NCBI GenBank assembly: GCA_026391075.1
Contig: JAPLES010000002.1
Location: 62,001-126,000 of the forward strand
From: Bacteroidota bacterium
GTDB lineage: Bacteria; Bacteroidota; Bacteroidia; Chitinophagales; LD1
DNA: 64,000 bases
Direction of reading: 5' to 3'
The notes under the pieces are model-generated. The model made no database searches, was not told where the DNA came from, and worked only from the letters and a program-made list of their open reading frames with translations. Position numbers and translations under genes: made by a program. Positions 34,695 through 45,587 of the stretch are shown here, one piece after another; position 1 is the first letter of the stretch, and each line of letters begins with the position of its first letter.

Positions 34695-35810
34695 TCAGAG
34701 AGAAAAAGTAGAGATAACCGGATAATGGTCGGAGAGTTCCCTGCGGATAGTTTTACAAGAGTTGATTTTTATATCGGCATCGAACAACGTGTAATCAATT
34801 CTGAAAAAGGAAAGCTTATTCGCGTATGTAGTTCCGAAACCCTTTCCTTTTTCAACGAACGCATCCTGTAAGTTTCCCTTTGCAGTGCTATAAGTATAGG
34901 ATACGGGCACATCATTAAAATCTCCGCAAAGAATTTTTTGTCCCCGATATTCATTCATGCTTTCTGCCACGGCATTTGTTTGTATAGAGCGTTTGGCGTA
35001 AGCGCGTTTCATTTTCCGCATAATTTTTTTCAACGGATCCCAACGCGTAGTTTGATTTTCTTCCAATGAATCAATAGTTGCATAATCATCATATCCGAGA
35101 TGGATCGATTGAAAATGCACGTTATAGACTCTTGCCTTTTTACCGTTGAAATCAATGTCGGTATAAATACAATCGTTGGCTAAAGAATTTTTAAAATCAA
35201 TTTTGCCGGTATCCACAATTGGAAATTTTGAAAAAGTAGCAACACCCCAGATCTGATGCAATTCTCCTTTTTTCCAGAGTGCAGATTGCAATTTGCTTTT
35301 AGGAAACTTATGCAAATCAACCGATGGAAAAAAATAAACGTAAGGGTAACCCAATGAATCGCGCAGGTATTCGAGATTATGAAAGAGCTGATTGTTGGTA
35401 TAAAATTCCTGCAAGCACAACACATCTGCTTTTTCTTTTTTGATAAGCTCCATCATCTGCGCACGCGTTTCGGTGTTCTTGCTCCAGTTGTATAAATCAA
35501 AATTTTTCACGTTCCAACTCATCACTTTAATTCCCGCTTCTTTATTCACTACATTAAAGTTCACGGCAAAAGTGGAGTAAATGAATTTCCATGTAAGCAC
35601 AATGGCAACGAGCGAAATCAAACCGAAAGCATCGCGCTTTAAAATCCAAAGCAACAGAAAAAAAACATTTACCACCAATACAATCGGAAAGGCAAATCCG
35701 ATAAATGTAAGCTGCCAGTACTTGGTCGGCTCAATGTATGTTGCCATGCAAGAGGCAAGCAAGACAGCAAGTGCAAGTATGTTTAAGAATTTAAAGAAGC
35801 CGCGCAACAT
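34695..35810 (-). CDS. Endonuclease/exonuclease/phosphatase-fold membrane protein
   Basis: A 371-residue protein with two or three N-terminal membrane helices (about 8-25, 35-55 and 62-80) and an EEP-fold catalytic domain (about 95-370). Catalytic marks are MSWNVKNFDL, CLQEFY (metal glutamate), YNVHFQS, LCGDFNDVPVSY and the final SDHYPVIST (catalytic histidine). This type is common in Bacteroidota and its substrate is unsettled. It overlaps the stop of the upstream rhomboid gene by one base (TAATG). Confidence 0.87.
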   Translation of the reverse strand: MLRGFFKFLNILALAVLLASCMATYIEPTKYWQLTFIGFAFPIVLVVNVFFLLLWILKRDAFGLISLVAIVLTWKFIYSTFAVNFNVVNKEAGIKVMSWNVKNFDLYNWSKNTETRAQMMELIKKEKADVLCLQEFYTNNQLFHNLEYLRDSLGYPYVYFFPSVDLHKFPKSKLQSALWKKGELHQIWGVATFSKFPIVDTGKIDFKNSLANDCIYTDIDFNGKKARVYNVHFQSIHLGYDDYATIDSLEENQTTRWDPLKKIMRKMKRAYAKRSIQTNAVAESMNEYRGQKILCGDFNDVPVSYTYSTAKGNLQDAFVEKGKGFGTTYANKLSFFRIDYTLFDADIKINSCKTIRRELSDHYPVISTFSL

Positions 35811-36700
35811 TATTTCTTGGAATAATTGAATAGAAAATCTTTTTCCTCTTTCGTTAAACTATCGTAGCCTGAACGCGCAATCTTGTCCAATATATCATCA
35901 ACTCTTTGCTGCTCGTTTTTGTTTCGAGATACTTTTTCTATTTTCTGTGTTTCGCTTTTGTAAGTAACTTTTATGCTCGATTTTGGTTTGAACAAATTCG
36001 CCATGCCATCAAAAAATTTATTTAGTGGCGTAGCAAAATCAAACCCACTTTGCAATGATTTGATATAAAGATAACCACTCAACGCTCCGCCTATGTGTGC
36101 AATGTAACCGCCCGCATTACCGTAAGGAATATTAATGATGTCGAGCAAGAGCGAAATAATTGCGATGTGTTTTATTTTGATGCTACCAAGAAACATTAAT
36201 CGTATTTCGTAGTCGGGCGCAAGTGTGGCAGCAGCAAACACAATTGCAAAAACACTTGCCGATGCACCTAGCATCATAGAAACATCAGCTTGTGGTTTAA
36301 AAACAGGGAGTAGATTATACGCCAGTAAATAAGTTATAGCACCGGCAAGTCCGCCAATAATATATAGGGGCAGAATTTTTTTATCGCCCAGGTACAACAC
36401 AAAAATTTCTCCGAACCAATAAAACCAAAGCATGTTGAACAGCACATGAAAAAATCCGGTGTGCAAAAACATGTAAGTAAAACCCGACCATGGTTGATGC
36501 AGCAAAACAGAAAGCGATGCAGGCATTTCTACTTTGCTCAACACTAAATTGTAGAGCGAATTGTTTTGAAAAAGAAAGCCAGCAAGATTAAAAATTCCGA
36601 AAAAGAGAAACACGCCAATATTTACAAAAATCAATTTCATAACCATGTTGCCATAGCTGAATTGATGTTTGATATCGTTGGTAATGGAACCGGTTAGCAT
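35810..36700 (-). CDS. Rhomboid-family intramembrane serine protease
   Basis: A 296-residue polytopic protein with six or seven membrane helices (residues about 20-245). The catalytic serine sits in LGASASVFAIVFAA (about residue 148) and the catalytic histidine in YIAHIGGALSGYLY (about residue 205). FHVLFNMLWFYWFGE provides the H-x-x-x-N region. The cytoplasmic C-terminal tail carries NEQQRVDDILDKIARSGYDSLT, a short helical motif typical of bacterial rhomboids. It is in one run with a second rhomboid (38322) and a secreted protein (36704). Confidence 0.92.
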   Translation of the reverse strand: MLTGSITNDIKHQFSYGNMVMKLIFVNIGVFLFFGIFNLAGFLFQNNSLYNLVLSKVEMPASLSVLLHQPWSGFTYMFLHTGFFHVLFNMLWFYWFGEIFVLYLGDKKILPLYIIGGLAGAITYLLAYNLLPVFKPQADVSMMLGASASVFAIVFAAATLAPDYEIRLMFLGSIKIKHIAIISLLLDIINIPYGNAGGYIAHIGGALSGYLYIKSLQSGFDFATPLNKFFDGMANLFKPKSSIKVTYKSETQKIEKVSRNKNEQQRVDDILDKIARSGYDSLTKEEKDFLFNYSKK

Positions 36701-36703
36701 TTT

Positions 36704-38305
36704 CTAATTTACTTTCTCAATCGTGTAACTCAAAAAATATCTGTCCTTCAAATCGAATTTACTGAATGGACAAGGGTCATCATTTTTTCCTTCGTGTGGC
36801 GAATTGGTGAAATGGTCAATGCTTCCAAGTTTATCATACGAATGCAGATTACTTATTTCTCCAAACTCGTCATCTAAACATCCTTTCAAAAACATGTTCT
36901 GAATGGAAAAAATTCGGTTTTTAAAAAAACGTTTCGTGCTTTTGTCGCATGGCGAACCGCCATCTAAAATATCTCCTGCCAGCAAATCAATACCATCCAC
37001 TTCCCATCCGCTCATGTACACTCTAAAGCTTTTTCCGCGTTGAACGGTTACGGTGAATTCATTGTTCAACTTCCATTTGTGGTAATATGTTTTACCCAAA
37101 CCCTTGGTCAAAATTTTTCCCTTTTTTCCATGAAAGTCATTAAGAAAAATCCATTCGCTTCCTACATTGGCAAATAAGCGCACTTCGGCTTTTGAAAGTT
37201 TATCGTTGATGTATCTAAACTTTAAGTTCGTCAACTTCACTTTATAAATATCAACCGGTAGTTCGTTGGCAATGCCTCGACCTTCATCCCAATAGAAATA
37301 AATAGTGCGTGCATAAATTTCTAAGTCATTCGCGTTTTTTGTTTTCCATGGAATAAGAATATGCACAGTAGCAGAGTCATTATTCGTTTCTATGATTTCG
37401 TCCTGCGAAAAACTATCTCCTCTTCTTTTTTCCAATTTATAGCGCAACTGTGCAGTAGCCGATGGACGAGGCAGATTTACTTTAACCGTAAATTCATAAT
37501 CCTTGTTGCTCATGTTTACACGCTTCACAAAACTTTGTGCGTTGAAGCGATTGTTTTGCAAGGCACTGCCATCACCGCTGGCAAACACATCTACTCGGGT
37601 GGCAAACTTTATAGAGCTATCGCCAATAGAAACTTGCTCGGGCAATGAGCGTTTAATGGCAACAATTCTTGGTGGATGAATTTCTGCTTTGCTTGGCGGA
37701 TGGCCTCTGTCCCAAATGTATTGGCCTTCCACATGTACCCAATCGCCAATGCTCGGCCAGTTCCAAATTTTATTGCCCAGTTCGTGACCTGCACTAAAGA
37801 ACCCACCGCTTCGCCCTGCATCATTATCGGCACTTAAAATATTTACTCGATTGCACATTCCCAATCCGCACTCCCATTCAATACCAATAGTGGTATGCAA
37901 GATGGTATCGTTGCCTTCTTTTTTTCTATAAACTAAATACGGAAGAAGATTAGTGTATCGATTGTCGTCTGTTACATCGGGCACTACTTCAAAATCCATG
38001 TCGTGTGAATAGTGATAGAATGGCAAATCCTCATGACTCACATGTGGTCCATCGGTGCCCGTAACCAAATTAGAAGTAACCCTTCCTTCTAAAATAGCCA
38101 CGTAATTTTTGTCAACAACGGGCAACCACGAAGGAAGAATAACACCTATGTCGTAAAACTCATGTCGCTTTAAAAAAGAGATAGTGTCTTTGCAAGGGTT
38201 GAAACCATCTTCGCTTTGTGTAGAATACGGATGCGAAGCCATTGGCGTTTGCGCCATTAAAATATTTGCTGAAAAAAATAATGCGGGTAGTAGAAAAGTT
38301 TTCAC
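36704..38305 (-). CDS. Exported hypothetical protein between two rhomboid genes
   Basis: A 533-residue exported protein I cannot assign. Start GTG 38305 gives a signal peptide KTFLLPALFFSANILMAQ. The middle has a conserved-looking block GDWVHVEGQYIWDRGHPPSKAEIHPPR (shown in part; residues about 195-220), which I recall from hypothetical proteins in several phyla, flanked by beta-rich sequence. Residues 280-470 look like repeated beta sandwiches. There is no T9SS sorting domain and no clear membrane anchor. It lies three bases from the rhomboid upstream of it in gene order and 16 bases from the other. Confidence 0.6.
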   Translation of the reverse strand: MKTFLLPALFFSANILMAQTPMASHPYSTQSEDGFNPCKDTISFLKRHEFYDIGVILPSWLPVVDKNYVAILEGRVTSNLVTGTDGPHVSHEDLPFYHYSHDMDFEVVPDVTDDNRYTNLLPYLVYRKKEGNDTILHTTIGIEWECGLGMCNRVNILSADNDAGRSGGFFSAGHELGNKIWNWPSIGDWVHVEGQYIWDRGHPPSKAEIHPPRIVAIKRSLPEQVSIGDSSIKFATRVDVFASGDGSALQNNRFNAQSFVKRVNMSNKDYEFTVKVNLPRPSATAQLRYKLEKRRGDSFSQDEIIETNNDSATVHILIPWKTKNANDLEIYARTIYFYWDEGRGIANELPVDIYKVKLTNLKFRYINDKLSKAEVRLFANVGSEWIFLNDFHGKKGKILTKGLGKTYYHKWKLNNEFTVTVQRGKSFRVYMSGWEVDGIDLLAGDILDGGSPCDKSTKRFFKNRIFSIQNMFLKGCLDDEFGEISNLHSYDKLGSIDHFTNSPHEGKNDDPCPFSKFDLKDRYFLSYTIEKVN

Positions 38306-38321
38306 TTGAAAGTTGAGCGAT

Positions 38322-39092
38322 TTAATAAAACTCGTTTGAATTTCTATTCCAATATTTCACCAGTAAAAATCCAAACAAGGCGCCACCTAAATGCGCAAAG
38401 TGCGCTACGTTATCTCCGCTATGCATAGCTACTCCTGAGTAGAGCTCTATCAAAATATAAACGGTGACAAAATATTTTGCCTTAATGGGAATGGGAATAA
38501 ACATCAAATACAATTCAGTATTTGGAAACAACATGGCAAATGCAGTAAGCACACCAAACAATGCGCCCGATGCGCCAACAGTAGAAGAAAAATAAGTGCT
38601 CCACGCTTCCGGATTACTTTCGAGCAAAGCCATAGAAGGGTCAACGTTTCCGGTTGCCTTAAAAATTAAAAAAGCTTGAACAAGCATGTGAAGGATTACT
38701 GCACCAAATCCAGTTATTATATAGAACGTAAGAAAGCGCTGAGCGCCCCAAACTCTTTCCAAAATAATTCCGATGGTAAGCAAGCCAAACATGTTGAAGA
38801 AAATGTGGCCAATGCTTCCGTGCATAAACATGTGCGTAATGATTTGAATAGGCATGAACGTTCCGGCTGAACCATAGTAATATGCTTGTTGGGCAAACTG
38901 ATTTAGGTTTGGAAATTGACTCGCATCTATAGAGCCGTTGTATAACGCCTGCAAATAATCGTGCTTGTTGAAAAAATAATGAAGACTCAAAAAGTGTTGA
39001 AGCTCAGGACGAATACTGCAAACAATAAATAGAAGAACATTGATAACAATGAGATTGAACGTAACGCTGCGGGTATCTATATTGTTGAACAT
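38322..39092 (-). CDS. Second rhomboid-family intramembrane serine protease
   Basis: A 256-residue rhomboid with six predicted helices. The serine motif is STVGASGALFGVLTAFA (about residue 172) and the histidine is in VAHFAHLGGALFGFL (about residue 238). MHGSIGHIFFNMFGLLTIG supplies the HxxxN region. A 40-residue insertion rich in Gln, Asn and Tyr follows helix 1 (residues 35-75), a loop likely to be periplasmic. It lies 42 bases downstream of mutL; the mutL-rhomboid order is one I recall from other Bacteroidota. Confidence 0.92.
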   Translation of the reverse strand: MFNNIDTRSVTFNLIVINVLLFIVCSIRPELQHFLSLHYFFNKHDYLQALYNGSIDASQFPNLNQFAQQAYYYGSAGTFMPIQIITHMFMHGSIGHIFFNMFGLLTIGIILERVWGAQRFLTFYIITGFGAVILHMLVQAFLIFKATGNVDPSMALLESNPEAWSTYFSSTVGASGALFGVLTAFAMLFPNTELYLMFIPIPIKAKYFVTVYILIELYSGVAMHSGDNVAHFAHLGGALFGFLLVKYWNRNSNEFY

Positions 39093-39134
39093 GGCTCGAA
39101 TTTAATTAAGACATAAAACGAATGAGCGCACAAA

Positions 39135-40976
<1,842 letters not shown>

Positions 40977-41084
40977 GAATAGAAACTGAAATTTAGGAGG
41001 GCAAACTTAATTATTTGCGAGTGGCATTACGGCAAAAAGTATTGCGTTTTGCTTTCTGCTCCACCTAACTTAAGTACGTCCTTA

Positions 41085-43448
41085 TTAAAACGTATAGCGA
41101 AGTTGTAATGTATAGCTGCGTAGCGGTTCGGGTTTACCCGGTCGCAATTGATACAAACGATTGGTTACATTTTTTACAATGAAACCAATTTTGAAATGGT
41201 CGTTAATGTTCATGCCCGCGCGTATATCCATAAAAAAATCTCCGTTTGGATGATTGGCCACATAATCGTTCAGCGCATTCAGGTTATGAAAGAAAATAAA
41301 AGAGGCTTGCTTAAACAATGCAGGAATTTTTTCGGGTGTTGTTCCATAATTAAATGTGGCCCCCACATAACATTTCCAAAAAGATACTTCTACATCGGCT
41401 CGAAACAAATGGCGAATACGGTAGTAGAGCAATTTATTGGTGTCTTCTACACCCACCTTCTTGAAGTTGTATACAAAAATATCTTTGAAAAATTCTGAAG
41501 TCGTGTAGTGATTACTTCCGGTGTCGTGATCAAATTTTCCGGGCCATGTGTAAGTATAACCCGCCATCAACTGCACACCTACGGGTCCAATTTTTCCGGT
41601 ACCTGCTAAACCAATTTCGTAACCGGCAATTCGTGCCTGTTCAACATTCAATGCTCTTAAACCAAATAGTTGGCCGGGCACACCCGGGTACTCCAATGAT
41701 GTAGGAAATATTTGCGTGCCATTGCTGTATTGATTTGGCCAAAACGCCAATTGGTATTCGATAAAATTTTTGTATTGCTGCCAAAAAAACGATGCATCAA
41801 AGTAGGCGTTCCAATTTCCAATTCTAAATCCTTGTTTAAATCCAAGTTCAGCACTCCAACCTCTTTCTGGTTTTAGTGTATCGTTTGGCACAATCACTAA
41901 GCCGCCAAAAAACTCTGCCGAAATAAATTTTTCGGCAATGCTTGGAATGCGATAGGCCTGACCAAAAGAGGCGCGAAAAAATGTTGCTCTACCTACTTGC
42001 ACATTTGCCCCCGCGCGAAAAACAGGAATGCCTTTTTCAATAATCGTATCCACAGCCGCTACTTCATAGCGAACTCCACCTTGTAGTGTAAGTGCTTTAT
42101 AATTGAATTCAAGCTGCGTGTAAATAGCCGTGTTCCAATTTGTTTGTTGGTCTTTATATAGGTTACTAGAACTTGAGCCATACGAAAAAGGAAAGCCGGC
42201 CGTAAGCACAATCATGTTTTTCCAACGAAACTGATATTGGTTATCCATGGTTACAAAATGTGAAACGGCATTCGCCACCCCCACTCCTCCTTCTCTATAA
42301 ATATACATGTAACGCAGGTTGCTTGAAATGCGATGCCCCTTTGCGTTTTGATAAGTAAAGTGTGGATCGAGCGTAGCGCGTGTATAGTGATCTTCGGAAC
42401 CGGTGGCTCTGAACAGCGCAAGCGAGTCTAGATTTTTAGAAATAAAAAAACGATTGCTGCGTTCGTGCATAATTAAACCATCAAGACCAAAATTTAAGCC
42501 TTCCACTTTAGGGTGTAGATAGCGAGTTTTTAAAACTGCACGAACACGAAATTCATCCGATAGTTCAAGATAACCATCGTTCTTCGTAATGTTTCCGGCT
42601 GCTACTAGTTGCAAATTTTTTATTCTGCGCTGATGGTTCACATTCACCGAGCCAAACATTGGGTTCAAATCACTGCCCCACCATTTTTTGGCAACGTATG
42701 ATGGCTGGTCGTAAATACCATAGTTTAATTCTACTTCTGTTTTCGGGTCATTATCGGTAGGCCATTCGGTAACTACATTCACCACACCGTTCAAAGCTCC
42801 GGAACCGTACACCACTGAAGAGGCGCCCTTAATAACTTCCACCTGTTTCACATTTTCCATCGAAGCCATTTTGCTTTGTCCTTCGCCCAAATCGGCACTC
42901 ATTAAACTCAAACCATCGCTAAGTACCGCCACCCGTGAACCCACTCCATAGGAATATGAACTTCCTCCACGAATAGAAATTTGTCCGTCCTGCACCAGCA
43001 CACCCGGTGTTCTACTTACCACTTCTCCTATATCGTTTGAGTTGGTGTTCTTGATTTGATTTTTGCCAATCACTTCGGTGGTTACCGTTTCTTTGGCCGA
43101 ATTTTTTCGATACTGACTTACCGTTACTACCTGGCTAATTTGAATGGCGGAAGATTTCATGGCCACTTCAATATTTAATTTCTCTCCCTCCTTGAGCAAT
43201 ACTTGCCGCTTATCGGTTTTGTAACCAATGTATGAAATGCTAAGGTCGTGTTCGCCAATGGGAATATTTAAAACAAATTTTCCTGAAGCATCGGTGATAG
43301 CTCCCTTCGTTTTATCAAATTTGACAGATGCTCCAGTTAGTGGTTCGCGGTTTTCGCTATCGCGAACAGTGCCCGATATTTGAGCGGTTTGAGAAAATAA
43401 TATTTTAGTAAAAAGCAGAATAGAGAATAGGGTAGAAAATTTTTTCAT
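41085..43448 (-). CDS. TonB-dependent outer-membrane receptor
   Basis: A 787-residue receptor from ATG 43448 (a GTG two codons upstream is less likely). Signal peptide: FSTLFSILLFTKILFSQ. A carboxypeptidase-regulatory-like domain follows (about 22-105; ISGTVRDSENREPLTGASVKF, GYKTDKRQVLL), then the plug (about 115-230; SRTPGVLVQDGQISIRGGSSY, VEVIKGASSVVYGSGALNGVVNVVT) and a 22-strand-type barrel to the terminal aromatic LQLRYTF. There is no SusD partner nearby, which points to iron, cobalamin or small-ligand uptake rather than a polysaccharide locus, but the ligand cannot be read from sequence. Confidence 0.92.
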   Translation of the reverse strand: MKKFSTLFSILLFTKILFSQTAQISGTVRDSENREPLTGASVKFDKTKGAITDASGKFVLNIPIGEHDLSISYIGYKTDKRQVLLKEGEKLNIEVAMKSSAIQISQVVTVSQYRKNSAKETVTTEVIGKNQIKNTNSNDIGEVVSRTPGVLVQDGQISIRGGSSYSYGVGSRVAVLSDGLSLMSADLGEGQSKMASMENVKQVEVIKGASSVVYGSGALNGVVNVVTEWPTDNDPKTEVELNYGIYDQPSYVAKKWWGSDLNPMFGSVNVNHQRRIKNLQLVAAGNITKNDGYLELSDEFRVRAVLKTRYLHPKVEGLNFGLDGLIMHERSNRFFISKNLDSLALFRATGSEDHYTRATLDPHFTYQNAKGHRISSNLRYMYIYREGGVGVANAVSHFVTMDNQYQFRWKNMIVLTAGFPFSYGSSSSNLYKDQQTNWNTAIYTQLEFNYKALTLQGGVRYEVAAVDTIIEKGIPVFRAGANVQVGRATFFRASFGQAYRIPSIAEKFISAEFFGGLVIVPNDTLKPERGWSAELGFKQGFRIGNWNAYFDASFFWQQYKNFIEYQLAFWPNQYSNGTQIFPTSLEYPGVPGQLFGLRALNVEQARIAGYEIGLAGTGKIGPVGVQLMAGYTYTWPGKFDHDTGSNHYTTSEFFKDIFVYNFKKVGVEDTNKLLYYRIRHLFRADVEVSFWKCYVGATFNYGTTPEKIPALFKQASFIFFHNLNALNDYVANHPNGDFFMDIRAGMNINDHFKIGFIVKNVTNRLYQLRPGKPEPLRSYTLQLRYTF

Positions 43449-43505
43449 CGGCACGGTTTCTTGAAAAATTGAAAGTAGAAGAATTTTGAAATTTTCAAAA
43501 CTACG

Positions 43506-44300
43506 CTAAGGCAAATCTTCCTCTTCTACCTTGAGCCATGTTTCAGGAAAAATAAGATTCTTGTACCAAACCAATTTCCATTCACCGTTGTTGTATTCCA
43601 GCGCGGTCATATTTTCTACCCAATCGCCACTGTTCATATAAGTTACACAGCCGCGTTCTGTTTCAATTTTTTTTATGCAAGGCAAATGCACGTGTCCGTT
43701 AATGACCACATCGTATCCTTCGTCTAAAGCAATTTCAACTGCGGTGGTTTCGTGGTTGTGTAATTTTTTTACTCCGCGTTTGGTAGCAAATTTTACTTCC
43801 TGCGAAAACGAAGATTTTTCGCGACCAAAAAGCACCAGAAAAAAATTGACAAGCTTGTTGATGAGAATTAAAATTTCGTAACCGGTGGTGCCCAATTTTG
43901 CCAGCCACCGCGAACCTTGCATGGTTACATCAAAAATATCTCCGTGAAAAAACCAGTGCTTTTTTCCATCTAATTCCAAAACAAGTTTGTCTTCTAATTC
44001 TAAGTTGCCCAAATTCAATCCTGAATATCTGCGCAACATTTCATCGTGGTTGCCGGTGAGGTAATACACTTTTACTCCTTCTGAAATAAATTTAAAAACG
44101 TACTCTAAAACTTTGCTGTGCGATTTTGGAAAGTAGTAGGAACGAAACTGCCAGATGTCAATGAAGTCGCCATTGATGATTAGAATTTCGGGCTCAATAC
44201 TTTGTAAATATTTGTTTAACTCCTTAGCGCGGCAGCCCACAAAGCCGAGATGAATATCGGAGATGACAACAACTTTTACTTTTCGTTTACGTTCGTTCAT
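43506..44300 (-). CDS. LpxH-like metallophosphoesterase
   Basis: A 264-residue calcineurin-like phosphoesterase. Metal motifs appear in order: VVISDIHLG (residue 12), INGDFIDIWQ (about 42), LTGNHDEMLRRY (about 80), FFHGDIFD (about 118) and VINGHVHLP (about 205). The long region after the fourth motif includes a hydrophobic helix pair (LILINKLVNFFLVLFG), as in membrane-associated UDP-2,3-diacylglucosamine hydrolases that make lipid X. Whether it is the true lipid A enzyme or a paralogue is unsure. It stands 37 bases downstream of the PI-PLC gene. Confidence 0.82.
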   Translation of the reverse strand: MNERKRKVKVVVISDIHLGFVGCRAKELNKYLQSIEPEILIINGDFIDIWQFRSYYFPKSHSKVLEYVFKFISEGVKVYYLTGNHDEMLRRYSGLNLGNLELEDKLVLELDGKKHWFFHGDIFDVTMQGSRWLAKLGTTGYEILILINKLVNFFLVLFGREKSSFSQEVKFATKRGVKKLHNHETTAVEIALDEGYDVVINGHVHLPCIKKIETERGCVTYMNSGDWVENMTALEYNNGEWKLVWYKNLIFPETWLKVEEEDLP

Positions 44301-44336
44301 GAGCTGCTAATTTCTCTATTCCATGTTAGCTGAACA

Positions 44337-45542
44337 TTATTCTTTTATGGTTCCCAAACCCGATTGACCGCTTGCCGAAATAGAATCAATTCGGGCGAGT
44401 TCATGATTAGGAAAGTAAACGTGGTAGTCTGTCCACCCGGTAGTTCCCGCGCGGTAATCTGCTTTATAATAATCGGTAGAAGTAATTTGTGCTCCGCTCG
44501 AAAACGCGGCATACATTTTCGTGTAGTCACCTGTGCGGGCTTCAGTGGTACCCCCATCGGCCCTTGTGCGAACAATAAAACCTTGCTGAACTCTTTGTTG
44601 AATTTGACTATAACTGCCCACAGGTCCGTTCAATATTACAAACGCTGCTTCAGCGGTACTTGGTGAAGAATAAACAAACATAGCTCTGCCTTGTAAGGAT
44701 GGATGCCCGCTTTTGTAAAGTGATTCTGCTGCGCCTTCCATAATGAAAACAACTTTGTTTCGAGCTTTTGCAAGTGTTGGCCAGTTACCATTGCGCGCTG
44801 CTGAATCGAGACGAATGTATGAACCGCGCACATCATCGGGTGTAATTACCTTGTCTAAATTTTCTCCAAACACGCTTTTAATTTCCTCGTCCATTTTATC
44901 GCAGGAGTATGCATCGTAAGGAACCGCGTGTGTAAAATTAAAGGGGAGCGATGCGAGCGTTGGATTGTCGGCCGGCACATCTTGTTTGGTTTCTATATTG
45001 ATAAAAATGGGTAGGTGGTTAGGGTGCGCAACACTCCAATTGTAAATGGTTACCAGCGCACTTTTAAAAGTGTAGTGATTGGTGTTGTAATCAAAATCGG
45101 GAATGTGTAAAATTTTAAATCCTGGGGCATCAAGCTCAGGTATGTGCGCCTCAGCATCCAAACCCAACATTTCTAATCCGGCACGGTGCTTAAATTGTCC
45201 GCCATTGGGGTCGTTATAAATATCCAATTCAATTCCCCGAATTCCGTAATCGTCAAACTGTTGCTCAAGCGGTATATGCGCATAATCAATTCCAACAGGA
45301 TCGTAACTAGATGGTAATATTCCTAGTGCATTTGCGCGAATCAAAAAATCAAACACGGTATCATCAGTATGCCTATGATAACTATTGTGACTGGCAATAA
45401 TTTGAATTTGATTCAGTTTTAAACTATCGGTAGGTCCGTTATCGAAAGTTGTTTCTTCAAGCGGCAAACTTTTTTGAATTTCTTTTTTGCATGCTCCAAC
45501 AAAAATAAATGCTACCGCAAACACAAAGGCGTAATGTTTCAT
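44337..45542 (-). CDS. Ca2+-dependent phosphoinositide-specific phospholipase C domain lipoprotein
   Basis: A 401-residue lipoprotein (FAVAFIFVGAC gives a lipobox cysteine near residue 18). The PI-PLC fold is seen in IIASHNSYHRHTDD (first catalytic histidine), YGIRGIELDIYNDPNGGQF (metal acidic residues), FKILHIPDFDYN (second histidine), HPNHLPIFINIETKQD, and VIFxxEG-like VVFIMEGAAESLY. It matches the family annotated as calcium-dependent phosphoinositide-specific PLC of bacteria. Targets may be host, environmental or own inositol lipids. It is in a minus-strand run with the LpxH-like gene. Confidence 0.82.
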   Translation of the reverse strand: MKHYAFVFAVAFIFVGACKKEIQKSLPLEETTFDNGPTDSLKLNQIQIIASHNSYHRHTDDTVFDFLIRANALGILPSSYDPVGIDYAHIPLEQQFDDYGIRGIELDIYNDPNGGQFKHRAGLEMLGLDAEAHIPELDAPGFKILHIPDFDYNTNHYTFKSALVTIYNWSVAHPNHLPIFINIETKQDVPADNPTLASLPFNFTHAVPYDAYSCDKMDEEIKSVFGENLDKVITPDDVRGSYIRLDSAARNGNWPTLAKARNKVVFIMEGAAESLYKSGHPSLQGRAMFVYSSPSTAEAAFVILNGPVGSYSQIQQRVQQGFIVRTRADGGTTEARTGDYTKMYAAFSSGAQITSTDYYKADYRAGTTGWTDYHVYFPNHELARIDSISASGQSGLGTIKE

Positions 45543-45587
45543 TAACCAAAATTTTACATGAATATATGAAAGTAGGTTAGAGAAGTT

